DNA from: HGM04593 sp045646965
GTDB taxonomy: Bacteria > Bacteroidota > Bacteroidia > Bacteroidales > Bacteroidaceae
Direction: 5' to 3'
Length of the DNA: 64,000 nt
NCBI GenBank assembly: GCA_045646965.1
Contig: JAZRLR010000004.1
Location: 1-64,000 of the forward strand
The translations under genes were made by a program, and so were the position numbers. Under the pieces are notes generated by a model. It did no database searches and was not told the origin of the DNA. It worked only from the letters and a program-made list of their open reading frames with translations. Of this stretch, positions 50,354 through 59,272 are shown one piece after another; position 1 is the first letter of the stretch; every line of letters begins with the position of its first letter.

Positions 50354-51523
50354 TCAGAGCCTGTCGTAAGCCTCTTTTATTCTGTTCAAAGCACAGGCAA
50401 GCACAGAACGGGGGCAGGCGATATTCATACGCATAAATCCCGTGCCCTCTACGCCAAAGGTAGCTCCGTCGTTCATTGCCACACCCGCATCATTCAAGAA
50501 GAATTTCACAAGTTCAGGCTGCGACATACCAAGCTCGCGGGCGTCAATGAATATGAGATAAGAGGCCTGCGGGCGCAGAACGCTCATCTTGGGCATATTC
50601 TCCTTCACAAACTCCTCGGCAAAGATTATATTTCCCTCTACATATTCGAGCATCTGCGCAAGCCACTCCTCGCCCTCGTTATACGCAGCCGCAACAGCCT
50701 CGCTTGCAAACATATGGGCACAATCGAGCTCGCTGCGACACAGATAGGCATTGAATTTCTCGCGCAGCGATTCATTTTTAATTATATGATATGAACTCTT
50801 GAGGCCAGCGATATTAAATGTTTTGCTTGCAGCCATTAGAGTTATGGAGTTCTGTGCGGCGCACTCGCTCACCGATGCAAACACAGTGTGCTTGTAGCCC
50901 CACAAAGTCATATCACAGTGTATCTCGTCCGACACCACAAGCACCCCGTTAGCTGCGCAAATATCGGCCACACGGGCAAGCTCCTCGCGGCTCCACACAC
51001 GTCCTCCGGGGTTGTGAGGGTTACAGAGCATAAAGAGTTTACACCCTTTCACCTTGCGTTCAAAGTCCTCGAAATCAAATTCATATTGCCCATCTTTGAG
51101 AACGAGAGAATTATGAACCGCTTCACGTTCAAAGTCGCGCACCAGGTGGTGATAAGGATGATACACGGGCGGCTGTATAAGAATTTTGTCACCGGGCAAG
51201 GTGAAACAATCTATCACAAATGCCAGAGCCGGCACTATGCCCGACACAAAGCCTATCTCGCACTCCTCCACACTCCAGCCATATCGACGCGACACCCAGC
51301 TCTGTATGGCGGGTTTCCATTTGGGCGAGCAGAAGGTATATCCCAGAATCTCGTGCTCCAAACGACGACGCAGAGTCTCTACAACAAAGGGCGGCGTGCG
51401 AAAATCCATATCAGCTATCCACATAGGCATAGCTTCGTCGGTTCCGAAAACACGCTTCGCCGCATCATATTTCAAGCAGTCGGTGTTACGGCGTTCAATC
51501 ACCTCGTCAAAGTTATATTTCAT
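50354..51523 (-). CDS. MalY/PatB-family PLP-dependent lyase/aminotransferase
   Basis: A fold-type I PLP enzyme, 389 residues, of the MalY/PatB group that cleaves cystathionine or related C-S bonds to homocysteine, pyruvate and ammonia. Motifs: MPMWIADMDFRTPPFVVE, LIQPPVYHPYHHLV, LCNPHNPGGRVWSREEL, VVSDEIHCDMTLWG and MAASKTFNIAGLKSS (PLP lysine). Cystathionine beta-lyase is the usual annotation. It lies 5 bp after the ABC ATPase and is the last gene of the peptidase/ATPase/lyase operon. Confidence 0.88.
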   Translation of the reverse strand: MKYNFDEVIERRNTDCLKYDAAKRVFGTDEAMPMWIADMDFRTPPFVVETLRRRLEHEILGYTFCSPKWKPAIQSWVSRRYGWSVEECEIGFVSGIVPALAFVIDCFTLPGDKILIQPPVYHPYHHLVRDFEREAVHNSLVLKDGQYEFDFEDFERKVKGCKLFMLCNPHNPGGRVWSREELARVADICAANGVLVVSDEIHCDMTLWGYKHTVFASVSECAAQNSITLMAASKTFNIAGLKSSYHIIKNESLREKFNAYLCRSELDCAHMFASEAVAAAYNEGEEWLAQMLEYVEGNIIFAEEFVKENMPKMSVLRPQASYLIFIDARELGMSQPELVKFFLNDAGVAMNDGATFGVEGTGFMRMNIACPRSVLACALNRIKEAYDRL

Positions 51524-51528
51524 AGCAA

Positions 51529-52311
51529 TTATACTATTTCGAGAATATTTTTTTCTTCGTTATAAAACACCCCCTCGCCATTGAGGAAGGTCTTTAAAAT
51601 TCCGCTGCGCGACAGCTCGTGTACCGCCCCGCAGTGTAGTTTACCGTTTTCTATGAGCCACAAGCGGTCGGCCATACGCAGGACAAGTTCAAGGTCGTGC
51701 GTTGAGACAAGTATCGCCTTACCCATCTCTACTGCCATTTTTTTGAGGAGGCGAAACAGCGACACTCTGCTGTTAAAATCGAGATAAGCCGTGGGCTCGT
51801 CGAGCAGTATCACCGGAGTCTCCTGCGCAAGAGCCTTTGCAATCATAGCCTTCTGTCGTTCGCCGTCGCTCAATTCCGAGAGGCGACGCTCCGCTATATG
51901 CTCTATTTTTATGGCCGAGATTGCCCGCTCCACACACTCTTTGTCACCGGAGCGCAACTTTCCCATAAAATTTGTATATGGGGTGCGTCCGAGCGATACA
52001 AGCTCACGCACTGTGAGCGCAGGGGCACACCCGCTGTCGGTCAGTACCACCGACACCATTCGAGAGAGCTCGGCAGCTGTCAGAGCGTCGGCACTACGGC
52101 CGCAATAGGCAAGCTCACCACCCAACGGCCTGTTATACCCCGCCAGGGTGCGCAGCAGCGTCGATTTTCCGGCACCGTTGCAACCTACAAGCGCAACCAC
52201 TTCGCCGCGCATCAAAGAGGCGTCCATATCAGCAACGACGGTACCGCGGGCAGAAGGCCCGCGGTACCCTATCGCCATAGATTTCATTTCAACTACCGCC
52301 TCACCGCGCAT
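51529..52311 (-). CDS. Orphan ABC transporter ATP-binding protein, FecE/BtuD-like
   Basis: A 260-residue ATPase of the iron-siderophore/cobalamin importer class. Walker A VGCNGAGKSTLLRTLAG, Q-loop TDSGCAPALTVRELVSLGR, signature LSDGERQKAMIAKALAQ, Walker B VILLDEPTAYLDF and H-loop VSTHDLELVL are intact. The signature serine and glycine appear as LSDGE. No FecCD permease or binding protein is adjacent; the neighbours are a peptidase (9 bp upstream) and a lyase (5 bp downstream), so its partner must be encoded elsewhere or it has been separated from its system. Confidence 0.85.
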   Translation of the reverse strand: MRGEAVVEMKSMAIGYRGPSARGTVVADMDASLMRGEVVALVGCNGAGKSTLLRTLAGYNRPLGGELAYCGRSADALTAAELSRMVSVVLTDSGCAPALTVRELVSLGRTPYTNFMGKLRSGDKECVERAISAIKIEHIAERRLSELSDGERQKAMIAKALAQETPVILLDEPTAYLDFNSRVSLFRLLKKMAVEMGKAILVSTHDLELVLRMADRLWLIENGKLHCGAVHELSRSGILKTFLNGEGVFYNEEKNILEIV

Positions 52312-52320
52312 AAGTCACAT

Positions 52321-53622
52321 TTATTTATACTGCATCCACTCGTTCAAGCGGTTGAGCAAATCGCTCTTCAAAGGCTCGGGCAAGTTGGCGATGCGTGCTG
52401 TGTGGCTACCGTCGGGCACAATATAAACCTTGATATTCTTTTTATTGCGCTCGCTCAACCAAGTTACACCGCTGGCAGTCCAGGGATCCCACTCGCCATA
52501 TACAAAGAGAGCCTCGGGGTCGTTCTCGGTGTAAAAATCGGTAACCTTGCGGTGGTTAGTATCGTCAAATACCACGTCGGCAAATTCCTTGGGAAGCATC
52601 ACCTTCTTGAGATAACCTTCCACATCAGCGGGGTTGAGATATTTCACAAATGGGTCGGTGTTATAACCATAATATCCAAAATCTTTCACTGCCTGAACAA
52701 AGAAAGAACCGATTCTTGTTGTGATAGAGAAATAGTCGGGGCTGCACATCTGCACGAAATATCTGAACACCGCCTCGTTATCTGCTTCAGCCGTGGGAAT
52801 ATCCTCAACGGGAGAGCCCCACTGCCAGAAAGAGAACTGATACTCGAGCACCGCAAGGTCGTAGATGTCGCTTGTGGGAACGCGGAACGAGAGATTATTC
52901 TTGAGACAGAAAGCATCGAAGAGAGGCATAAGCTGCTCTTTGCGCTCAAAAAGAAGATACTGAAAATCTCTTATCGCGTCACGCTTTGCCTTTGTAGAGA
53001 CACGCTCGAGGAACGACTCGTGGCGGCCATCCTCGATAGAGTAGCTCAAGGGGGCCACATAAGGCACTGTCACATCCACATCCTCGGGATAGTAGGCGCG
53101 GAAGAACATAGATGTAGAACCACCCTTGCTGATACCTGTTGTCGCCCACTTTTTAGTATAATATTTTTTAAAGGAGGTGATTATATTGTGATAATCGACC
53201 ATAGAATTCTCAATTGTGAGATAGTCCCAGTTGCAGGGCTCGGGAGTAGAACCCGAGAAATAACGATACTCCACAAAGATGATATTTGCATCCATTATCT
53301 TTGTAAGCTCCTCCATATAGTTGGGGTTTTTAAAAGCATAGTCGCCGCCGTAACCCTCGGTAACTACAACCACAGGGCGGTCATATCCGCGGTGACCGAG
53401 CATAACGCGCTGCTCAAAAGTACCCTTCGACTCGTCACCGGGCACCAGCTGCTGACGGAATTTCATAAGATAATAGTTGCGTGTGGCATCGTTCTTCTCA
53501 ATCTTCTCAAACGATGTAACCTCGGCAATACTCTTCAACATTTTCTCCACCTCGGCATTCTGCGCGTTCATTGCGACAACTGCAACAAAGAGCAGGAGAA
53601 AGGACATAAGTTTTTTACACAT
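52321..53622 (-). CDS. Secreted serine peptidase (S28/S37-like tripeptidyl aminopeptidase)
   Basis: An exported alpha/beta-hydrolase peptidase, 433 residues, with signal peptide SFLLLFVAVVAMNAQ. The catalytic triad is visible: WATTGISKGGSTSMFF (Ser nucleophile in GISKG), LFVYGEWDPWTASG (Asp) and PDGSHTARI (His). An early VVVVTEGYGGDY forms the oxyanion region. The layout matches the PS-10/S37 and S28 tripeptidyl aminopeptidases that release peptides from proteins outside the cytoplasm. Upstream, separated by a terminator, lies a POT peptide transporter, suggesting peptide scavenging as a common theme. It heads the operon with the ABC ATPase and MalY-like enzyme. Confidence 0.85.
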   Translation of the reverse strand: MCKKLMSFLLLFVAVVAMNAQNAEVEKMLKSIAEVTSFEKIEKNDATRNYYLMKFRQQLVPGDESKGTFEQRVMLGHRGYDRPVVVVTEGYGGDYAFKNPNYMEELTKIMDANIIFVEYRYFSGSTPEPCNWDYLTIENSMVDYHNIITSFKKYYTKKWATTGISKGGSTSMFFRAYYPEDVDVTVPYVAPLSYSIEDGRHESFLERVSTKAKRDAIRDFQYLLFERKEQLMPLFDAFCLKNNLSFRVPTSDIYDLAVLEYQFSFWQWGSPVEDIPTAEADNEAVFRYFVQMCSPDYFSITTRIGSFFVQAVKDFGYYGYNTDPFVKYLNPADVEGYLKKVMLPKEFADVVFDDTNHRKVTDFYTENDPEALFVYGEWDPWTASGVTWLSERNKKNIKVYIVPDGSHTARIANLPEPLKSDLLNRLNEWMQYK

Positions 53623-53670
53623 AATTACTATTTTTTCGGTTTATAATTCTTTACAAATAACTACACCAAG

Positions 53671-53678
53671 CAAAATTA
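53671..53678 (-). promoter_or_regulatory. -7 element for the peptidase operon
   Basis: TAATTTTG on the minus strand, an exact match, with a leader of about 45 nt. Confidence 0.5.
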
Positions 53679-53736
53679 CACAAAAAAAAGATAACACACC
53701 TTAATAAATAGAAAAAAACAAGAAAAAGCGATAAAA

Positions 53737-53768
53737 AAACGGAGCGCTCCGCAAAGAGCGCTCCGTTT
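53737..53768 (-). terminator. Rho-independent terminator after the POT transporter
   Basis: A 13-bp stem AAACGGAGCGCTC/GAGCGCTCCGTTT with a 6-nt loop; on the minus strand it is followed by a run of seven T. Confidence 0.92.
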
Positions 53769-53787
53769 AACAGTATCTTGGGATTTA

Positions 53788-55317
53788 TTATTTCGCTACA
53801 TTCTCGAGACGTTTCAATATCGCAAAGATAAAGAATGCCGCAACAAGGCAAATTCCGATGAGCACACCCCAAACCACAGTAAGAGGAGCACCCCACATAA
53901 GAGCAGGAACAGCCACGAGGAAGTTACCAAGAGCAGTAGCCACAAACCATCCACCCATCATCATACCGGCATATTTGGGAGGAGCCACCTTTGTCACGAA
54001 AGAAATACCAATGGGCGACAGGAGCAACTCGGCAAATGTAAGCACGAGGTATGTAGAAATCAACCAGTTGGGAGAAACGTTAGCCATATGCACGGGTGTT
54101 TCAGTACCGTCGGCATTGATAAGAACCTCGGGAGAGGGAAGGCCGATAGAACCCATTGTAAGCAACAGGTAAGCAACACCTGCAACCAACATACCCAGCC
54201 CAATCTTCATAGGAGCCGAAGGCTCTTTGCCTTTCTTTGCAAGAGCACTGAAGATTGCGATAGAAACGGGAGTGAGAGCCACCACAAAGCAAGCATTGAA
54301 CTGCTGGAAAATGGGAGCGCTTACCTCTGTAATTGCGGGGAGGGTTGAATATTTGTAAGCCAAAGCACCAACAGCCAACGCAACGATAGCACCTGCGATT
54401 GTGCGGCCCTTTGCAGTTGTGCTCTGGAAGATACCAAACAAGCCATAAACTACAAAGATTGCAAACACAAGGTTTGTCACGTCAAATGCCATACTCTCGA
54501 TACCTGTAGAGCTTGTAGCGGTGTAGTCACGAGCAAAGAATGTAAGTGTAGAACCATTCTGGTGGAAAGCCATCCAGAAGAAAATAACCACAGCAAACAC
54601 AAGGCACAAGCAAACGATGCGCTCTTTGGTCTCGGCGGGTGAAAGCTCCTTAACGTCAGCACTACCTGCACCTGCTGCAGCCTTGCTGCGGTCGGTGTGG
54701 CTGAATGTGCTGCGGAAAGCATAGTAAATTGCGATAGAAACAATCAGCGAGAAACAAGCCACAGCAAAAGCAAAGTGATAAGAATCAGCCTCGCTAACGC
54801 CGAGTGAAGTCTGCGCCCACTTCATAATCTCAATGGCAGCGGTGGGAGCAAACATCGCACCGATGTTAATTGCCATATAAAACACGCTGAAACCAGAATC
54901 ACGCTTGCTTGCATACTTCTTCTCATCGTAGAGGTTACCTACCATCACCTGCAAATTACCTTTGAAAAGGCCGGTACCAATTGAAATAAGCACCAAAGCA
55001 CCATACATAGCGATAATTGCTACCGTGTTAGCGCCAAGAGGCAAAGCCAACAGCACATAACCAAGGAACATAATGGTAATACCGATGGTAACCATCTTTC
55101 CGTAACCGAATTTATCGGCGGCCATACCTCCGAAAAGAGGCATAAAATAAACGAAGCCCAAAAAGCCCGAATAGATACTTCCTGCCACCGCACTCGAGAA
55201 ACCGAAGTTCGCCTGCAAGAACATTACAAACACAGCCAACATAGTGTAGTAGCCAAAGCGCTCACCTGTGTTAGCCAAAGCCAAGGCATACAAGCCTTTA
55301 GGTTGTCCTTCAAACAT
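53788..55317 (-). CDS. Proton-coupled peptide transporter (POT/PTR2, MFS)
   Basis: An inner-membrane di-/tripeptide importer, 509 residues with 12 or more TM segments. N-terminal ANTGERFGYYTMLAVFVMFL corresponds to the ExxERF/YYxM motif of POT proteins, though the first Glu of ExxER is replaced. Other features are GGMAADKFGYGKM (MFS A motif) and GTGLFKGNLQVMVGNLY, with MAINIGAMFAPTAA matching the conserved second POT signature. It probably takes up peptides made by secreted peptidases such as the neighbouring one. It is monocistronic. Confidence 0.9.
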   Translation of the reverse strand: MFEGQPKGLYALALANTGERFGYYTMLAVFVMFLQANFGFSSAVAGSIYSGFLGFVYFMPLFGGMAADKFGYGKMVTIGITIMFLGYVLLALPLGANTVAIIAMYGALVLISIGTGLFKGNLQVMVGNLYDEKKYASKRDSGFSVFYMAINIGAMFAPTAAIEIMKWAQTSLGVSEADSYHFAFAVACFSLIVSIAIYYAFRSTFSHTDRSKAAAGAGSADVKELSPAETKERIVCLCLVFAVVIFFWMAFHQNGSTLTFFARDYTATSSTGIESMAFDVTNLVFAIFVVYGLFGIFQSTTAKGRTIAGAIVALAVGALAYKYSTLPAITEVSAPIFQQFNACFVVALTPVSIAIFSALAKKGKEPSAPMKIGLGMLVAGVAYLLLTMGSIGLPSPEVLINADGTETPVHMANVSPNWLISTYLVLTFAELLLSPIGISFVTKVAPPKYAGMMMGGWFVATALGNFLVAVPALMWGAPLTVVWGVLIGICLVAAFFIFAILKRLENVAK

Positions 55318-55630
55318 AGATTAAAAAAATTAAGGTTAATATAAAATCTTTCGTCAAGCGGCCTGCACAAGCTGCAAAAACACAAATTCGCAACCACGGC
55401 AAAGCCGAATATTCCGCCCCACGACAAACGCCCGAAAGGCAAAACATCTGCAAATATACATAAAAGCATTTAAAATATAAAATTATATAGTGAACAAAAC
55501 AATGCGAAAACCTTTTTTTAACTACAGAGAGAAGATTGCATTTAATAATTTATTTTTACAAAGACTGCGCAATGCACAAAGAGCGCAAAGAAAAAACAAA
55601 CAGAATATAAACAAATAAACATTTCTGGTT
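55318..55630. other. Divergent gap between the POT transporter and the small redoxin
   Basis: No gene is visible. It contains the minus-strand -7 element at 55451-55458 and a weak plus-strand TATTTTTA at 55551-55558. I see no riboswitch-like structure. Confidence 0.5.
55451..55458 (-). promoter_or_regulatory. -7 element for the POT transporter
   Basis: TATATTTG on the minus strand, an exact match, with a leader of about 125 nt. Confidence 0.5.
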
Positions 55631-55894
55631 ATGAGAAGCTTACAAATATTTTATCAAAAGAACTGCCCGCACTGCCAAAAGGCTTTCAAGTTCATCGAAG
55701 AGTTAAAGGAAGAGAAAGATATTTACAGGCTTATCGAGCCGCGTCTTGTCGAAGAAACCCTCGAAGTAGACTACGCCGAGATGTTCGACTACTTCCTTGT
55801 ACCCACGTTCTACATCGACGAACTAAAAGTACACGAAGGCGTAGTGAGCAAAGAGCAGATGCAAAAAATACTCGACGCCACCCTGCGAGACTAA
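55631..55894 (+). CDS. Small thioredoxin-fold protein with CPHC active site
   Basis: An 87-residue thioredoxin-fold protein: LQIFYQKNCPHCQKAFKFIE with the redox-active CPHC typical of DsbA/glutaredoxin-like proteins, then FLVPTFYIDELKVHEG with the cis-proline strand. There is no signal peptide, so it probably acts in the cytosol. The glutathione-binding TVP motif appears as LVPT. Its substrate is unknown. It is monocistronic, with a strong hairpin at 55969-56008. Confidence 0.85.
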   Translation: MRSLQIFYQKNCPHCQKAFKFIEELKEEKDIYRLIEPRLVEETLEVDYAEMFDYFLVPTFYIDELKVHEGVVSKEQMQKILDATLRD

Positions 55895-55968
55895 ACCCGC
55901 CTTATGCGTTATGAAATAGAAAATTAAACACCCCACCTCGAAGCGCATAAAAACAAATAAACACCCAA

Positions 55969-56008
55969 CCGAGCGAAAAGTGCATTTAAATTTTGCCTTT
56001 TCGCTCGG
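55969..56008 (+). terminator. Terminator after the small redoxin gene
   Basis: CCGAGCGAAAAG/CTTTTCGCTCGG, a 12-bp perfect stem with a 16-nt loop, followed by TTTATATT. Confidence 0.8.
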
Positions 56009-56015
56009 TTTATAT

Positions 56016-56023
56016 TATCTTCG
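56016..56023 (+). promoter_or_regulatory. -7 element for the purM-prfA-pyrF operon
   Basis: TATCTTCG, one base from consensus, begins 8 bp after the terminator stem, with a leader of about 30 nt. Confidence 0.45.
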
Positions 56024-56060
56024 CAGAATAAATAATTATATAATATAAAAAAATTACACA

Positions 56061-57227
56061 ATGAGCGACCAACGTTATATGATGCGCGGAGTTTCGGCAT
56101 CAAAAGAAGATGTACACAACGCAATCAAGAACATCGATAAAGGCCTTTTCCCCAAGGCTTTCTGCAAGATAATCCCCGACATTTTGGGCGGCGATCCCCA
56201 GTACTGTAATATTATGCACGCCGACGGTGCAGGTACAAAATCGTCTCTTGCCTACCTCTACTGGAAAGAGACAGGCGACATTTCGGTGTGGAAAGGCATA
56301 GCACAGGACGCCCTCATTATGAACATCGACGACCTGTTGTGCGTGGGAGCCACCGACAACATTCTCGTTTCATCGACCATCGGCCGTAACAAACTGCTTG
56401 TACCGGGAGAGGTTATTTCGGCAATAATCAACGGCACCGACGAGCTCCTTGCCGAGCTGCGCGAGATGGGTGTAGGCGTATATGCCACCGGAGGCGAGAC
56501 AGCCGACGTGGGCGACCTCGTGCGCACTATCATCGTAGACAGCACCGTAACCTGCCGTATGAAACGCAGCGATGTAATCGACAACGCAAACATCGCAGCA
56601 GGTGATGTAATCGTGGGTATGGCCTCATACGGACAGGCGACCTACGAGAAAGAGTACAACGGCGGTATGGGAAGCAACGGACTCACATCGGCACGTCACG
56701 ACGTGTTTGGCAAATACCTCGCCGAGAAATATCCCGAGAGCTACGACAAGGCAGTTCCCGCAGAGCTCATATACTCGGGCGGCCTCGCACTCACCGACAA
56801 GGTTGAGGATTCTCCCCTCGATGCAGGCAAGCTCGTACTCTCCCCCACTCGCACATACGCCCCCATCGTGAAAAAGATGCTCGACGCATTGCGTCCCCAT
56901 ATTCACGGTATGGTACACTGCTCGGGCGGTGCACAGACAAAGGTTATGCACTTTGTAGAAAACAAACGCGTGATAAAAGACAACCTCTTCCCCATTCCCC
57001 CGCTCTTCAAGACTATCAAAGAGCAGAGCGGCACCGACTGGGCCGAGATGTACAAAGTGTTCAATATGGGACACCGTCTCGAGGTTTATGTAAAACCCGA
57101 GTATGCCGAGGAGATTATCGCCATAAGCAAGAGCTTCGGAGTGGAGGCACAGATTATCGGTCGTGTAGAGGCTGCCGAGAAGAACGAACTTATCATTGAG
57201 AGCCCTTACGGCACTTTCAAATACTAA
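56061..57227 (+). CDS. purM: Phosphoribosylformylglycinamidine cyclo-ligase (AIR synthase)
   Basis: Makes aminoimidazole ribonucleotide from FGAM with ATP, the fifth step of purine synthesis. The 388-residue protein belongs to the AIR synthase-related (PurM/SelD/HypE) fold: MHADGAGTKSSLAYLYW (substrate loop), IAQDALIMNIDDLLCVGA, GVYATGGETADVGDLVRT, VIVGMASYGQATYEKEYNGG and MVHCSGGAQTKVMHFV. It is longer and more divergent than E. coli PurM (345), in line with the Bacteroidota form. No SelD Sec/Cys motif is present at the N-terminus. It is 3 bp upstream of prfA. Confidence 0.85.
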   Translation: MSDQRYMMRGVSASKEDVHNAIKNIDKGLFPKAFCKIIPDILGGDPQYCNIMHADGAGTKSSLAYLYWKETGDISVWKGIAQDALIMNIDDLLCVGATDNILVSSTIGRNKLLVPGEVISAIINGTDELLAELREMGVGVYATGGETADVGDLVRTIIVDSTVTCRMKRSDVIDNANIAAGDVIVGMASYGQATYEKEYNGGMGSNGLTSARHDVFGKYLAEKYPESYDKAVPAELIYSGGLALTDKVEDSPLDAGKLVLSPTRTYAPIVKKMLDALRPHIHGMVHCSGGAQTKVMHFVENKRVIKDNLFPIPPLFKTIKEQSGTDWAEMYKVFNMGHRLEVYVKPEYAEEIIAISKSFGVEAQIIGRVEAAEKNELIIESPYGTFKY

Positions 57228-57230
57228 AAA

Positions 57231-58343
57231 ATGGAGAACGAGAATTCACTTTTGGGCAAGCTCAACGACCTTGAGGCACGCTTTCAGGAGGTTGCAACAC
57301 TCATAACCGACCCCGCCGTAGTTGCGGATATGAAGCGTTACGTAAAACTCAACAAAGAGTATCGCGAGCTCGAGGAAATTATGAACGCCCGCAAGAGATA
57401 TATCACCCTGCTCACATCGCAGCGCGAAGCAAAAGACCTGCTGATGACCGAGAGCGACCCCGAACTGCGCGAAATGGCACGCGAAGAGCTCGATATGTGC
57501 GAGAAGGAGATTCCCGCAACAGAAGAGGAGATAAAACTCCTGCTCATCCCCGCCGACCCGCAGGACGAGAAGAACGCCATCCTCGAGATACGCGGAGGAA
57601 CCGGCGGCGACGAAGCTGCAATTTTTGCAGGCGACCTCTTTAGAATGTATAGCAAATATTGCGAGAGTAAGGGCTGGCGTCTCGAGGTGTCGAGCTGCAG
57701 CGAGGGCACATCGGGCGGATACAAGGAAATCATTTGCACAGTCACAGGCGACAAAGTGTACGGCACACTCAAATACGAGTCGGGCGTACATCGCGTACAG
57801 CGTGTACCCGCCACCGAGACACAGGGGCGCGTACACACATCGGCCGCATCGGTGGCCGTGCTGCCCGAGGCCGAGGCTTTCGATGTAGAGATTACAGAGA
57901 GCGCAATCAAGTGGGATACCTTCCGCTCGAGCGGAGCCGGCGGACAGAACGTGAACAAAGTAGAATCGGGAGTGCGTCTGCGCTATCCGTGGCTCAACCC
58001 CGAAACAAACCAAATTGAAGAGATACTCATCGAGTGTACCGAGACACGCGACCAACCCAAGAACAAGGAGCGTGCCCTCGCCCGTCTGCGCACCCTCGTG
58101 TACGACCGCGAGCACCAGCGCTATGCCGACGACATTGCAAACAAACGCAAAACAATGGTATCGACAGGCGACCGCTCGGCCAAGATACGCACCTACAACT
58201 ACCCCCAGGGGCGCATCACCGACCACCGCATAAACTACACCATATACAACCTCACCGCCTTTGTAAACGGCGATATACAGGATTGTATCGACCACCTGAT
58301 AGTTGCGGAAAACACCGAGAGAATGAAAGAAAACGAACTATAA
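57231..58343 (+). CDS. prfA: Peptide chain release factor 1
   Basis: Terminates translation at UAA and UAG. The 370-residue factor has the RF1 PAT anticodon-like motif in RVQRVPATETQGRVHTS (about residue 190) and the GGQ peptidyl-hydrolase loop in SSGAGGQNVNKVESGVRL (about 235). The spacing of these motifs and the absence of an SPF motif distinguish it from RF2. It lies 3 bp after purM and 13 bp before pyrF. Confidence 0.97.
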   Translation: MENENSLLGKLNDLEARFQEVATLITDPAVVADMKRYVKLNKEYRELEEIMNARKRYITLLTSQREAKDLLMTESDPELREMAREELDMCEKEIPATEEEIKLLLIPADPQDEKNAILEIRGGTGGDEAAIFAGDLFRMYSKYCESKGWRLEVSSCSEGTSGGYKEIICTVTGDKVYGTLKYESGVHRVQRVPATETQGRVHTSAASVAVLPEAEAFDVEITESAIKWDTFRSSGAGGQNVNKVESGVRLRYPWLNPETNQIEEILIECTETRDQPKNKERALARLRTLVYDREHQRYADDIANKRKTMVSTGDRSAKIRTYNYPQGRITDHRINYTIYNLTAFVNGDIQDCIDHLIVAENTERMKENEL

Positions 58344-58356
58344 AAACAATATAACT

Positions 58357-59187
58357 ATGAACAGACAAGAACTTGTAAAGCAGATAAAAGAGAAACGCTC
58401 TTTCCTGTGTGTGGGACTCGACAGCGATATCAAGAAATTACCCGCCTGCCTGCAAGGCAGCGAGGATGCAATCTTCGATTTCAACAAAGCAATCATCGAC
58501 GCCACAGCCCCCTACACCGTAGCCTACAAGCCCAACCTCGCGTTCTATGAGGCATTTGGCGTCAAGGGCTGGATAAGCTTCGAGAAGACTGTTAAATATA
58601 TAAAGGAGAAATATCCCGAGATTTTCATCATTGCCGACGCAAAACGTGGCGACATAGGAAACACCTCGGCACTCTATGCGCGTTCATTCTTCGAGGAGAT
58701 GAAGGTAGACTCACTCACCGTGGCACCCTATATGGGAGAAGACAGCGTAAAGCCCTTCCTTGCCTACGAGGACACCTGGGTAATACTTCTTGCCCTCACA
58801 TCGAACCCCGGCTCACACGACTTCCAGCTCACAAAAGACGAGGAAGGCACAATGCTCTTCGAGAAAGTGCTTGCAACCTCAAAGAACTGGGGTAACGAGA
58901 ACAATATGATGTACGTTGTAGGTGCCACACAGGGCAAATCGTTTGAGAACGTGCGTCGTATCGTGCCCGAGCACTTCCTTCTCGTGCCCGGCGTGGGTGC
59001 ACAGGGCGGCTCGCTCGAAGAGGTGTGCAAGTATGGTATGAACAATGACTGCGGTCTGCTTGTCAATGCAAGCCGCGCAATTATCTTTGCCGACAGCAGC
59101 GAGAACTTCGCCACAGTGGCAGCCGAGAAGGCACGCGACTACCAGCAGCAGATGGAGCGCGAGCTGAAAGCACACAACGTAATTTGA
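58357..59187 (+). CDS. pyrF: Orotidine 5'-phosphate decarboxylase (subfamily 2)
   Basis: Final step of UMP synthesis. The 276-residue enzyme matches the longer type 2 OMP decarboxylase: FLCVGLDSDIKKLPACL, VAYKPNLAFYEAFG, FIIADAKRGDIGNTSALYAR (catalytic Lys/Asp network), MGEDSVKPFL and LLVPGVGAQGGSLEEV, ending near NASRAIIFAD. It is the third gene of the purM-prfA-pyrF operon. Confidence 0.95.
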   Translation: MNRQELVKQIKEKRSFLCVGLDSDIKKLPACLQGSEDAIFDFNKAIIDATAPYTVAYKPNLAFYEAFGVKGWISFEKTVKYIKEKYPEIFIIADAKRGDIGNTSALYARSFFEEMKVDSLTVAPYMGEDSVKPFLAYEDTWVILLALTSNPGSHDFQLTKDEEGTMLFEKVLATSKNWGNENNMMYVVGATQGKSFENVRRIVPEHFLLVPGVGAQGGSLEEVCKYGMNNDCGLLVNASRAIIFADSSENFATVAAEKARDYQQQMERELKAHNVI

Positions 59188-59242
59188 TAAGGTAATTATA
59201 CATTTTTTACACAGCGAAAGTGTAGAATTGGAACAAAACTAT

Positions 59243-59250
59243 TATCTTCG
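59243..59250 (+). promoter_or_regulatory. -7 element for the lpx operon
   Basis: TATCTTCG, one base from consensus, with a leader of about 17 nt before lpxD. Confidence 0.45.
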
Positions 59251-59272
59251 TATTCCGAAAAACATTTAAAAT

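Noticed and set aside
51898..53646. A 582-codon plus-strand frame
   Set aside because: It lies antisense to the ABC ATPase and the secreted peptidase, both of which have full catalytic motifs. Long antisense frames here follow from codon bias (few codons that read as stops on the other strand).
56061..57227. Selenophosphate synthetase (SelD) as an alternative for the AIR synthase-fold gene
   Set aside because: No N-terminal Sec/Cys-Lys motif of SelD, and the gene sits in a nucleotide/translation operon.
57246..58295. A 349-codon minus-strand frame
   Set aside because: Antisense to prfA, which has intact PAT and GGQ motifs.
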